Assembly (NCBI RefSeq): GCF_018607965.1
Contig: NZ_JABBAM010000081.1
Coordinates: 1-42,326 of the forward strand
From: Planktotalea sp.
GTDB lineage: Bacteria; Pseudomonadota; Alphaproteobacteria; Rhodobacterales; Rhodobacteraceae
Direction: 5' to 3'
Length of the DNA stretch: 42,326 nt
Position 1 is the first letter of the stretch. Every line of letters begins with the position of its first letter. The translations under genes were made by a program, and so were the position numbers. The notes under the pieces are model-generated. The model was not told where the DNA came from, did not search any database, and saw nothing but the letters and a program-made list of their open reading frames with translations. This document shows positions 6,997 to 14,746 of the stretch, piece by piece.

Positions 6997-8511
6997 ATGA
7001 TTGATCTGTCGCACCCCCCTTGCCCGTCACCGTTTAACCTCGCCCAATATGTTTTAGCGGCTGGTCTAAAGACACCTGATAAACTCGCCTTAGAGGTGCT
7101 TGGAACGACGCTTGAGACATGGACTTACGCACGCCTTACAAAGGCTGTTCTTGGGGTCGCGACCGGGTTGTTAGATGCGGGTTTCAAGCCCACAGACATC
7201 GTTATGCTGCGCCTTGGCAATACGGCTGATTTTCCCATTGCTTACCTTGGTGCAATTGCGGCTGGGATGGTGGCCGTGCCAACGTCCTCTGCACTGACCA
7301 AAAGCGAAATCACGAAAATGGCAGCGCGCATTTCACCCTCTGTGATCTTGCAAGACCCTGAGATCACCGCACCCGAATTGGCAGACACACCAAGTATCGC
7401 GCTCACCCGATTGCGTTCGATGTATGACCGTCCCGCTGCACCGTTTCACATGGGTGATCCAGAGCGCTCCGCTTATATCGTGTTCACGTCTGGCACGTCC
7501 AGTTCGCCGCGCGCTGTGATGCATGCGCACCGCGCGATCTGGGCACGCAGGATGATGCATAACGGCTGGTATGATCTAAACCAGAACGACCGTCTCTTGC
7601 ATGCAGGCGCGTTTAACTGGACCTTCACATTAGGCACAGGCTTGATGGACCCTTGGACCCTAGGCGCGACGGCCCTGATCCCAGAAAACGCAACGCCCGT
7701 TGAAAAATTACCAAACCTGCTGGCGCAGCACAACGCCACGATGTTCGCCACCGCACCGGGCGTGTTTCGCAAAATCTTGCGGTGTGATCTGCCCGAATTT
7801 CCACATCTGCGACACGCGTTAAGCGCGGGTGAAAAGATGTCAGAAACTCTGCACAGGGAGTGGAACGCAGCCACAGGTCTAAAAGTGTATGAGGCATTTG
7901 GCATGTCGGAATGCTCGACCTTTATTTCTTCAAGCCCCAACAGTCCCACGATTCCATCATCACTTGGCACGCCCCAAAGGGGTCGAAACGTGGCCTTGCT
8001 AGACGACGCAGGTCAGCCCATCCAACACGGCGAGATCGGCACAATCGCGATCCATAAATCTGACGCGGGCCTTATGCTGGGCTATCTGAACGCGCCCGAA
8101 GAAACCGCTGCAAAATTCAGCGGCGCGTGGTTCCTTACAGGGGATCAAGGTCGCCGCGATGAAACAGGTGCGATCCACTATGTGGGGCGCGCGGATGACA
8201 TGATGAACGCAGGTGGTTTTCGGGTTTCCCCGCTTGAGGTCGAAGCGGCGTTCCTTGGCGAGGGCGCCATAACCCAATGCGCTGCGACAGAGATCACGCT
8301 CAAAGACGGCGTTCAAGTAATCGCCCTGTGTTACATCGCCGAGACGGACATTGATCAAAGCGCACTGCAAGCTCTGGCAACTGCCAAACTTGCGCGCTAC
8401 AAACAGCCTCGAATTTATCATCCATGCGACACGTTCCCAAGCAGCGCCAATGGCAAGTTGCTGCGCCGTGTTTTGCGCAGCCAAATAGAGGCCCACTATG
8501 GTCAAGCTTGA
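6997..8511 (+). CDS. AMP-dependent acyl-CoA synthetase (benzoate-CoA-ligase-like)
   Basis: A 504-residue member of the adenylate-forming (ANL) family that would activate a carboxylic acid with ATP and CoA in the cytoplasm. Core motifs are in order: the P-loop YIVFTSGTSSSP from residue 160, YEAFGMSEC, the adenine/ribose motif TGDQGRRDETG, the hinge GRADDMMNAGGFRVSP, and the C-terminal catalytic lysine at about 487 in SSANGKLLR. The GMSEC and AGGFRVSPLEVE forms resemble aryl-CoA ligases such as benzoate or 2-aminobenzoate-CoA ligase, but substrate choice cannot be read reliably. It overlaps the next gene by 14 bases, so it leads a coupled three-gene unit with the DsbA-like protein and the efflux pump. 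Confidence 0.85.
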   Translation: MIDLSHPPCPSPFNLAQYVLAAGLKTPDKLALEVLGTTLETWTYARLTKAVLGVATGLLDAGFKPTDIVMLRLGNTADFPIAYLGAIAAGMVAVPTSSALTKSEITKMAARISPSVILQDPEITAPELADTPSIALTRLRSMYDRPAAPFHMGDPERSAYIVFTSGTSSSPRAVMHAHRAIWARRMMHNGWYDLNQNDRLLHAGAFNWTFTLGTGLMDPWTLGATALIPENATPVEKLPNLLAQHNATMFATAPGVFRKILRCDLPEFPHLRHALSAGEKMSETLHREWNAATGLKVYEAFGMSECSTFISSSPNSPTIPSSLGTPQRGRNVALLDDAGQPIQHGEIGTIAIHKSDAGLMLGYLNAPEETAAKFSGAWFLTGDQGRRDETGAIHYVGRADDMMNAGGFRVSPLEVEAAFLGEGAITQCAATEITLKDGVQVIALCYIAETDIDQSALQALATAKLARYKQPRIYHPCDTFPSSANGKLLRRVLRSQIEAHYGQA

Positions 8512-9142
8512 TATCATTTCCGATCCGATTTGCCCGTGGTGCTTTATCGGCAAAACCCTGCTGGATCGCGCATTGGAATCCGAACCAGAACATCCCTTTG
8601 AAATCGAATGGCATCCGTTCCAGTTGAACCCTGACATGCCGCTGGAGGGCATGGATCGTCGCGCCTATCTTGAGGGCAAGTTCGGCGGCAAGGCCCAAGC
8701 CGTCAAAGTCTACGGACAGATAGATGAACACGCGCGCGGAGTCGGGCTTGACCTGAACCTTGGCGACATCAAACGCACGCCCAACACTTTGAACGCGCAC
8801 CGTTTGATCCACTGGGCAGGCATTGAAGAACGCCAATCGATGGTCGTGTCCGCAATGTTTCGCGCCTATTTCAAAGAAGGTCGCGACATAGGCGACAGTG
8901 AAGTCCTTACCGATATCGCGGATGAGTGCAGCATGGATGCCGCCCTTGTTCAGCGCCTTTTGGCAACTGGTGAGGATCTGGACGGCATTCGTGAAAAGGA
9001 TGCATCTTTTCGAAAGATGGGCGTAAGTTCTGTGCCGACATTCATCATTGCAGGTCAGCATGCTGTGCCGGGCGCGCAGTCTGTCGACGTCTGGAAAAGC
9101 ATCATCACCGACATAAAGGCGCAGATCGACAAAGGCGCATGA
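8498..9142 (+). CDS. DsbA-family oxidoreductase, FrnE-like
   Basis: A 214-residue thioredoxin-fold protein of the DsbA/FrnE/2-hydroxychromene-2-carboxylate-isomerase superfamily. The active site CPWC is at residues 12-15 (DPICPWCFIG) and the cis-proline loop is SVPTF. There is no signal peptide, so it is predicted cytoplasmic like FrnE. The intact CxxC argues for a thiol redox protein rather than the isomerase branch, which normally has a serine there. The gene starts inside the acyl-CoA ligase gene and ends overlapping the pump gene by 4 bases (ATGA), so the three are translated together. Its substrate is unknown. Confidence 0.85.
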   Translation: MVKLDIISDPICPWCFIGKTLLDRALESEPEHPFEIEWHPFQLNPDMPLEGMDRRAYLEGKFGGKAQAVKVYGQIDEHARGVGLDLNLGDIKRTPNTLNAHRLIHWAGIEERQSMVVSAMFRAYFKEGRDIGDSEVLTDIADECSMDAALVQRLLATGEDLDGIREKDASFRKMGVSSVPTFIIAGQHAVPGAQSVDVWKSIITDIKAQIDKGA

Positions 9143-10380
9143 TGCAATCCACCAAAGTCACACCTGAAACGATGCGCATGGGCACTGTTGAGTTCATCGC
9201 ATTCTCTGCGATGCTCGCAGCAACGATTGCCTTTTCTATCGACTCTATGCTGCCCGGCCTGCCCGAAATCGCGGACGCACTTAGTCCAGATGACCCCAAC
9301 AAAGTTCAGCTTGTTTTGACCAGTTTTGTTTTGGGCATGGGGCTTGGTACATTTGTGGTTGGCCCATTGTCAGACAGTTTTGGGCGCCGTTCTATCATGC
9401 TGATTGGCGCAATCCTGTATTGCATTGGTGCCTTCATTGCATGGCGCGCCGCCACCCTAGAGGTCCTGCTTGGCGCGCGCATGTTGCAAGGACTTGGCGC
9501 TGCTGGTCCGCGTATCGTGTCGATGGCCGTCATCCGCGACCTTTATTCGGGCCGTGAAATGGCGCGCATTATGTCCTTTGTGATGATGGTGTTCACCTTA
9601 GTGCCTGCGGTTGGTCCGTTGATTGGCGCTGGAATCATTGCAATTTCTGATTGGCGCAGAATCTTCGTTGCATTCATGTGTTTCTCAGCGATCTCTATGA
9701 TGTGGATGGGTGCGCGCTTGCCCGAAACCCTAGAACGCGCTCAACGTCGCCCGTTTCGTATCAAAGCCCTGATCCATGCCACCAAAGAGCTGTTCAGCCA
9801 CCGTAGTATTCGCATCTCTATTGCCTGCCAATCGATGATGTTCGCACTTTTGTTTGGCATGCTCTCCATGGTGCACCCAATCTATGACATCACTTTTGAT
9901 CGCGCCTATAGTTTTCCCTATTGGTTTGCGTTGATTTCAATTCTTGCAGGCACCGCATCGCTTTTGAATGCCAACATCGTGGTTCGCTTTGGGATGCGCA
10001 GCGTCGTAACCATCAGTTTCGCCGTTCAAATCCTGCTGTCAGTCATCATGCTTGCCTTTAGTCTCTGGCCACCCTCAGACGGGCTTTACTTCGCCGTTTT
10101 CATGATCTGGCAAACCTCTGTCTTCTTTCTTGCGGGCATGACATTTGGCAATCTCAACGCACTCGCAATGGAACCCGTTGGACATATTGCGGGCTTGGCT
10201 GCATCTATCCTTGGCGGTGTCGCAACCTTGGTGGGCACGCTGTTTGCGATCCCCATTGGCCTGATGTTTTCTGGCACACCTGTCCCCCTCGCCGCCGCGA
10301 GCATTGGTCTTTGCACGATCGCAACGTTCCTTTTGCTTTGGCTTCGCTCGAAAGAAACGGACGTCGCATCCCTAAACTGA
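9139..10380 (+). CDS. Bcr/CflA-type MFS multidrug efflux transporter
   Basis: A 413-residue inner-membrane proton antiporter of the DHA1 type with about 12 hydrophobic spans. The N-terminal half shows the Bcr/CflA features: DSMLPGLPEIADAL after span 1, motif A as GPLSDSFGRRSIML, and the RMLQGLGAAGPRIVSMAVIR region around spans 4-5. Its ATG overlaps the upstream stop (ATGA). The likely role is export of a small organic compound, and its coupling to an acyl-CoA ligase hints at the compound class only weakly. No terminator is obvious in the 68 bases before icd. Confidence 0.88.
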   Translation: MMQSTKVTPETMRMGTVEFIAFSAMLAATIAFSIDSMLPGLPEIADALSPDDPNKVQLVLTSFVLGMGLGTFVVGPLSDSFGRRSIMLIGAILYCIGAFIAWRAATLEVLLGARMLQGLGAAGPRIVSMAVIRDLYSGREMARIMSFVMMVFTLVPAVGPLIGAGIIAISDWRRIFVAFMCFSAISMMWMGARLPETLERAQRRPFRIKALIHATKELFSHRSIRISIACQSMMFALLFGMLSMVHPIYDITFDRAYSFPYWFALISILAGTASLLNANIVVRFGMRSVVTISFAVQILLSVIMLAFSLWPPSDGLYFAVFMIWQTSVFFLAGMTFGNLNALAMEPVGHIAGLAASILGGVATLVGTLFAIPIGLMFSGTPVPLAAASIGLCTIATFLLLWLRSKETDVASLN

Positions 10381-10448
10381 TATGTTATTCCCCTGTTAAC
10401 ACTTCTGGGATAGAGACGTCGCAACACTATGTTTAAAAGGTATATCCC

Positions 10449-11664
10449 ATGAGCAAGATCAAAGTAGGCAATCCGATCGTTGAAATGGACGGCGATGAAA
10501 TGACCCGCATCATCTGGGATTTCATCAAAAAGAAACTGATTGAGCCGTATTTGGACATCGATCTGCTTTATTACGACCTGAGCATTCAAGAGCGCGATCG
10601 CACCGAAGACCAGATCACGATTGATGCGGCCGAAAAGACGAAAAGAAGTCGGCGTAGCAGTCAAATGTGCAACCATCACAACTGACGAAGCCCGCGTCGA
10701 AGAGTTCGGTCTTAAGAAGATGTGGAAATCGCCCAACGGCACGATCCGCAACATTCTGGGCGGCGTGATTTTTCGCCAACCAATCATTTGCTCAAACGTT
10801 CCCCGCCTTGTCCCCGGCTGGACCAAACCCATCGTTGTGGGCCGTCACGCATTTGGCGATCAATATAAAGCGACCGATATGAAATTCCCCGGTGCGGGAA
10901 CGCTAACGATGAAATTCGTCGGCGAAGACGGCACAGAGATCGAACACGAGGTCTACAAAGCCGACAGCGCGGGCGTGTTCATGTCCACGTATAACATCGA
11001 CAAGTCGATTTATGATTTCGCGCGCGCGTCTTTGAACTATGGTTTGAACCTTGGCTGGCCTGTGTATCTGTCCACCAAGAACACGATCCTGAAACAATAC
11101 GACCGGCGTTTCTTAGAAATCTTCCAAGAAGTGTATGACGCCGAATTCGCGGATGCGTTCAAAGAAAAAGGCATCTGGTACGAACACCGCCTGATCGACG
11201 ATATGGTTGCCTGCGCGATCAAATGGAACGGCGGCTTCGTTTGGGCCTGTAAAAACTACGACGGCGATGTGCAATCAGATGTTGTCGCGCGGGGCTTTGG
11301 ATCCCTTGGCATGATGGCGTCCCAGTTGATGACCCCCGATGGCAAGATCGTCGAAGCCGAGGCTGCGCACGGAACCGTCACACGCCACTACCGTCAGCAC
11401 CAAGCAGGTGAATCCACCTCCACCAACTCTATCGCGTCGATATATGCTTGGACAGGTGGCCTAAAGCACCGCGCAAAACTAGACAGCAACGACGCGCTGA
11501 TGGGTTTTGCCGAAACACTGGAAAAGGTCATCGTTGATATGGTTGAGGCCGGTCATATGACCAAAGATCTCGCGCTTTTGGTTGGGCCAGATCAAGGCTG
11601 GCTGACAACGATGGGCTTCCTTGAAAAGGTCGATGAAAACCTGAGCGCCGCATTGGCAGGCTAA
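10449..11664 (+). pseudogene. icd: NADP-dependent isocitrate dehydrogenase, single frameshift (possible sequencing error)
   Basis: This gene encodes the TCA-cycle enzyme oxidising isocitrate to 2-oxoglutarate, of the roughly 404-residue homodimeric type common in alphaproteobacteria. AAGG precedes ATG 10449. The first frame reads [20 protein letters not shown] and breaks in the A run 10641-10644, ending at 10685. Removing one A joins AAEKTK to [12 protein letters not shown] and gives exactly 404 residues with no other fault. The conserved substrate loop [17 protein letters not shown]-equivalent regions and the C-terminal [11 protein letters not shown] are intact. No stop codons or odd replacements are seen, unlike the livF-livM relics. 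This suggests a base-calling error, a very recent mutation, or +1 slippage at AAA-AGA. Confidence 0.9.
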
Positions 11665-11685
11665 GTCCCCAATAAATTCAATTGC

Positions 11686-11711
11686 AACGGCGCTTTTCGA
11701 AGCGCCGTTTT
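11686..11711 (+). terminator. intrinsic terminator after icd
   Basis: A perfect 10-base stem (11686-11695 AACGGCGCTT with 11700-11709) is closed by a UUCG tetraloop and followed by TT. It lies 22 bases after the icd stop. Confidence 0.8.
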
Positions 11712-11789
11712 GCATTCAAAAGCTATTTTTCCACACTCAGACCAAACGCAAATGATCGCCAAAAAAACGTCATAAGCGTCAACAAAACC

Positions 11790-12620
11790 TTAAGCGCAGT
11801 GCACATCTACGAACTCGTCTAAGTCCTTCGGTTTCTCAAGTGGATCTAAACACACATCGAAGACCTCATGTGTGACGGTGTCTGTGCGAAAGGTAGAAAA
11901 ACTGTTTGGTGCGACACTTTTCCAATCATCCTGAGGCTGCAAAGGTTCAGACACGACAATCCACCCGTTGCCTGCATCGTTGCGACGATAATATAGCGAC
12001 GGTGGATGGGCATCTGTCGCGTAACGCACTGTGTACAACGTTTCCCCATCACTGAAAGCAAGTGCCATGCGCAAGCGTGGCGTTACGTTCTGCGACACAG
12101 CAATATCATGCAATATACGCACGGCTTTTTGCATTGCTAGTTTGGGCGCAAGGTCAAGCCCCTGACCCAGTGCAATCAAAAATATTGCCTCGCTGTCAGT
12201 TGCACCTTTGCGCGCATGATACAGCGCGTCAGGTATGGCCATATCCGCTGATTTTCGCAAACGATCAAACTGTCCGATCTGACCGTTGTGCATAAAACTC
12301 CAGGTTCCACTGGCAAACGGATGACAGTTATTGCGGCTAATCGCAGTTCCGGTTGAAGCGCGCACATGCGCTAGAAACATCGGCGATTTCACTTGATCGG
12401 CCAAGGCTTTTAAGTTCGGATCAGACCAAGCCGGATATACATCACGGTAAAGCCCGGGTTCAGAACGATGCGCATACCAAGCAACCCCAAACCCATCCGC
12501 ATTTACCGCCGTTTTGCATTTCTGAGAAGACCGCGCTTGTTCAATCAAGGAATGTTCTGGCGCACTGATCAACTCAGATAGGAAAATCGGTGCACCAATA
12601 TGCGCGGCCCAGCGACACAC
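11790..12620 (-). CDS. class II glutamine amidotransferase (Ntn hydrolase, YafJ/EgtC-like)
   Basis: A 276-residue enzyme of the glutamine amidotransferase type 2 family, with an N-terminal cysteine nucleophile that releases ammonia from glutamine. The start is fixed by chemistry: GTG at 12620 is followed directly by Cys2 (CRWAAHIGAPIFLSEL), which must become the N-terminus after Met removal. A longer open frame upstream belongs to a different reading of the neighbouring gene. Further family motifs are DGFGVAWY, FLAHVRASTG, NNCHPF and FMHNGQI. The start lies 5 bases after the stop of the DUF6356 gene, so the two are probably translationally coupled. The acceptor substrate is unknown. Confidence 0.85.
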   Translation of the reverse strand: MCRWAAHIGAPIFLSELISAPEHSLIEQARSSQKCKTAVNADGFGVAWYAHRSEPGLYRDVYPAWSDPNLKALADQVKSPMFLAHVRASTGTAISRNNCHPFASGTWSFMHNGQIGQFDRLRKSADMAIPDALYHARKGATDSEAIFLIALGQGLDLAPKLAMQKAVRILHDIAVSQNVTPRLRMALAFSDGETLYTVRYATDAHPPSLYYRRNDAGNGWIVVSEPLQPQDDWKSVAPNSFSTFRTDTVTHEVFDVCLDPLEKPKDLDEFVDVHCA

Positions 12621-12625
12621 AGCGC

Positions 12626-12832
12626 CTAAGTCCCGCGGTTGTGCGTACGTGCATATAGCGTTGCAATAATTTTGCTCGCTGTTTTTTCGCAAGCAGCAGG
12701 TATGAACGCGTGGATCAACGCAGCACCCGCAGCCAGTATTAAACACCCCGCAAACCGAAGTGCAAAGGCCATGTGCTCAAAGTATCTCTCGTCAACGCTT
12801 TCGGGATGATCCATAAAAATTCGACGTAGCAT
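12626..12832 (-). CDS. DUF6356 family small membrane protein
   Basis: A 68-residue protein starting MLRRIFMDHPESVDERYFEH, with one hydrophobic span at about residues 26-43 and a conserved EKTAS motif after it. The short N-terminal MDHP-ESV-E-YFEH pattern and the following membrane helix are what I associate with DUF6356 proteins of Rhodobacteraceae. The open frame extends to 12931, but the ATG at 12832 gives the family N-terminus. It is followed 5 bases later by the class II amidotransferase and diverges from the Lrp gene. The function is unknown. Confidence 0.75.
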   Translation of the reverse strand: MLRRIFMDHPESVDERYFEHMAFALRFAGCLILAAGAALIHAFIPAACEKTASKIIATLYARTHNRGT

Positions 12833-12932
12833 GTACAACTCTCTTCGGTGTTTGATCTTGATACCCTTGAAGGACAGAACCAAATCCCAAAATGTTATAA
12901 AGTTTGATGTTTTATTGTGAAAATATCCCACG

Positions 12933-12938
12933 TATAAT
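12933..12938 (+). promoter_or_regulatory. consensus -10 box directly before the Lrp/AsnC gene
   Basis: TATAAT at 12933-12938 is a perfect -10 element. A start 7-8 bases on would fall at the ATG (12946), which would make the transcript leaderless, in keeping with the lack of any Shine-Dalgarno sequence. The -35 region is weak (TTTTAT with a 17-base spacer), as for an activated or autoregulated promoter. Confidence 0.5.
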
Positions 12939-12945
12939 GTTTATT

Positions 12946-13401
12946 ATGGAAATGGATCAAACAGACCGTCGAATACTGCAACAAATGCAACTTAACAGTG
13001 ATCTTTCGTTGGATGCGTTGGGGGAAGCTGTCAGCCTATCGCGCAATGCGTGCTGGCGCCGAATAAAACTGCTAACCGAAGCAGGCATCATCAAACGCAA
13101 GGTCGCACTACTGGATGCAGAAGCGGTTGGCCTGCCCTTATCAGTCATAATCCAAGTGCGCACTGATCAGCATGACACAAATTGGTCCGCAAAATTCGCC
13201 AAAGCAACACGATCTATCCCCCAGATCCAAGGGGTTTACCGCATGTCGGGTGATCTTGATTATCTGATCCGCGCACGCGTGGCAGATATGAAAGATTACG
13301 ACAGGCTCTATCAAAAGCTAACAGCATCTGTTTCACTTGCAGATGTCTCGGCCAGTTTTGTGATGGAAGAGATCAAGGAAACGACAGCCCTTCCGCTTTA
13401 A
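12946..13401 (+). CDS. Lrp/AsnC family transcriptional regulator
   Basis: A 151-residue DNA-binding regulator. The N-terminal helix-turn-helix is MDQTDRRILQQMQLNSDLSL followed by DALGEAVSLSRNACWRRIKLL, and the C-terminal RAM (ligand-sensing) domain follows from about residue 65 (GVYRMSGDLDYLIR). The frame is open from 12904, but ATG 12946 (MEMDQTD) gives the family N-terminus; the ATG at 12952 is an alternative. It diverges from the DUF6356/amidotransferase pair and is followed 12 bases later by an SMR transporter gene, so it probably controls itself, the exporter and perhaps the divergent pair. The effector, likely an amino acid, is not known. Confidence 0.88.
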   Translation: MEMDQTDRRILQQMQLNSDLSLDALGEAVSLSRNACWRRIKLLTEAGIIKRKVALLDAEAVGLPLSVIIQVRTDQHDTNWSAKFAKATRSIPQIQGVYRMSGDLDYLIRARVADMKDYDRLYQKLTASVSLADVSASFVMEEIKETTALPL

Positions 13402-13413
13402 AGGACAACACAC

Positions 13414-13749
13414 GTGCCAATTCACTTCATCGTTTTGTTAGTTGCAGTCGCGTGCGAAACGATCGGCACCGTGGCCCTACAAGCCAGTGAGCAATTCTCC
13501 AAATTCTGGCCGTCTGTTATCGTTGTCATTGCATATGGGATCAGTTTTTACATGCTCGCACTCGCGCTACGTTCGCTCCCACTTGGCATAGCTTACGCGC
13601 TCTGGTCTGCGCTTGGCATCGTCTTGATCGCGGGCATCGGGTATTTGGTTTACGGGCAGAAACTCGACCTGCCCGCAATCCTTGGTATTGGAATGATCCT
13701 TAGCGGAATCGTTGTGATCCATCTTTTCTCAAACACTTCAACGCACTAG
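13414..13749 (+). CDS. small multidrug resistance (SMR) family transporter
   Basis: A 111-residue, four-helix inner-membrane exporter of the EmrE family. The essential glutamate of helix 1 is Glu15 (VACETIGTVAL), and the helix 3 segment GIAYALWSALGIVLI has the family tryptophan. The start is GTG at 13414, with AAAGGA at 13400-13405. It is 12 bases behind the Lrp/AsnC gene and almost certainly co-transcribed with it. Export of cationic drugs or of an amino-acid-derived metabolite is possible. Its stop is only 7 bases from the convergent dehydrogenase gene. Confidence 0.88.
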   Translation: MPIHFIVLLVAVACETIGTVALQASEQFSKFWPSVIVVIAYGISFYMLALALRSLPLGIAYALWSALGIVLIAGIGYLVYGQKLDLPAILGIGMILSGIVVIHLFSNTSTH

Positions 13750-13756
13750 CGTAGAT

Positions 13757-14629
13757 TTAGCCCATTGCGCGCAAACGCTTGAGCAGGCTCGACGTATCCC
13801 AGCGTCCCCCACCCAGCTTTTGCACGTCCTTATAAAACTGATCGACCAAAGCGGTTACAGGTAGGCTCGCCCCGACTTCATCGGCGGCATCCAGGCAAAT
13901 GCCCAGGTCTTTACGCATCCAATCGACCGCAAAGCCGTGCTCGAATTCACCGTCGATCATCGTCTCATAGCGGTTCACCATTTGCCACGATCCAGCGGCA
14001 CCTTGCGAAATCACTTCAACCACTGAACGCCCATCAAGACCCGCTTTTTCTGCAAAATGCAGCGCCTCGGACAGACCTTGCACCAAACCCGCAATTGCAA
14101 TTTGGTTGCACATCTTAGTCATTTGACCGGCACCACTGTCGCCAATGCGACGACACATCTTGGAATAGACCTTCAAAATAGGTTCAGCGCGCGCATAGGC
14201 ACCTGCATCACCGCCGCACATGATCGACAACGCACCGTTTTCGGCACCCGCTTGGCCACCCGAAATAGGCGCGTCTACAAAACTGATTTGTGCCGCGTCC
14301 GCCGCTTTATAAAGCTCTGCTGTCACTTCGGCTGAGACTGTCGTGTGGTCGACAAACACAGATCCGCTGGCCATGCCCGCGAAGGCGCCATCTGGACCAA
14401 GGCAAACAGAGCGTAGATCATCGTCATTGCCAACACATGACATAACGAGATCCGCGCCTGTAACAGCCTCGCGTGGGGTTAGCGCAGATGCACCACCATG
14501 CGCGTCGGCCCACGCCTTCGCTTTCGCGCCAGTCCGGTTATAAACCGTAACCTCATGTCCCGCTTTCGCAAGATGCCCTGCCATCGGATATCCCATGACA
14601 CCAAGCCCTAAGAATGCACATTTTGCCAT
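13757..14629 (-). CDS. NAD(P)-dependent beta-hydroxyacid dehydrogenase (3-hydroxyisobutyrate dehydrogenase-like)
   Basis: A 290-residue cytoplasmic oxidoreductase. The N-terminal Rossmann motif is FLGLGVMGYPMAGHL at residues 7-20, the substrate-binding motif is DAPISGGQAGAENG from 119, and the catalytic lysine is Lys172 (GQMTKMCNQ). This matches the 3-hydroxyisobutyrate / tartronate-semialdehyde / glyoxylate reductase superfamily. The ATG at 14629 is chosen over the upstream one at 14650 because GAGAGGGAAA lies just before it and it gives the normal N-terminus. It is convergent with the SMR gene. The exact substrate is uncertain. Confidence 0.85.
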   Translation of the reverse strand: MAKCAFLGLGVMGYPMAGHLAKAGHEVTVYNRTGAKAKAWADAHGGASALTPREAVTGADLVMSCVGNDDDLRSVCLGPDGAFAGMASGSVFVDHTTVSAEVTAELYKAADAAQISFVDAPISGGQAGAENGALSIMCGGDAGAYARAEPILKVYSKMCRRIGDSGAGQMTKMCNQIAIAGLVQGLSEALHFAEKAGLDGRSVVEVISQGAAGSWQMVNRYETMIDGEFEHGFAVDWMRKDLGICLDAADEVGASLPVTALVDQFYKDVQKLGGGRWDTSSLLKRLRAMG

Positions 14630-14746
14630 CGGCTTTTCCCTCTCATTCAATTACCCTAAACAAGTGCCGAGTCTGCGACACAAAGACAAGAAGTTTGCTG
14701 ATCTCTTCCGGCAAGGCTCAAGCGACACGCAACGGGGTGACTAAAA

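Noticed and set aside
8498-9142. 2-hydroxychromene-2-carboxylate isomerase
   Set aside because: The active site is an intact CPWC rather than the serine of that enzyme branch, so a thiol redox role is more likely.
10641-10647. Programmed +1 frameshift in icd as the favoured explanation
   Set aside because: There is no known frameshift signal, stop codon at the shift site or stimulatory structure. An indel or base-calling error is simpler, so it is kept only as an alternative.
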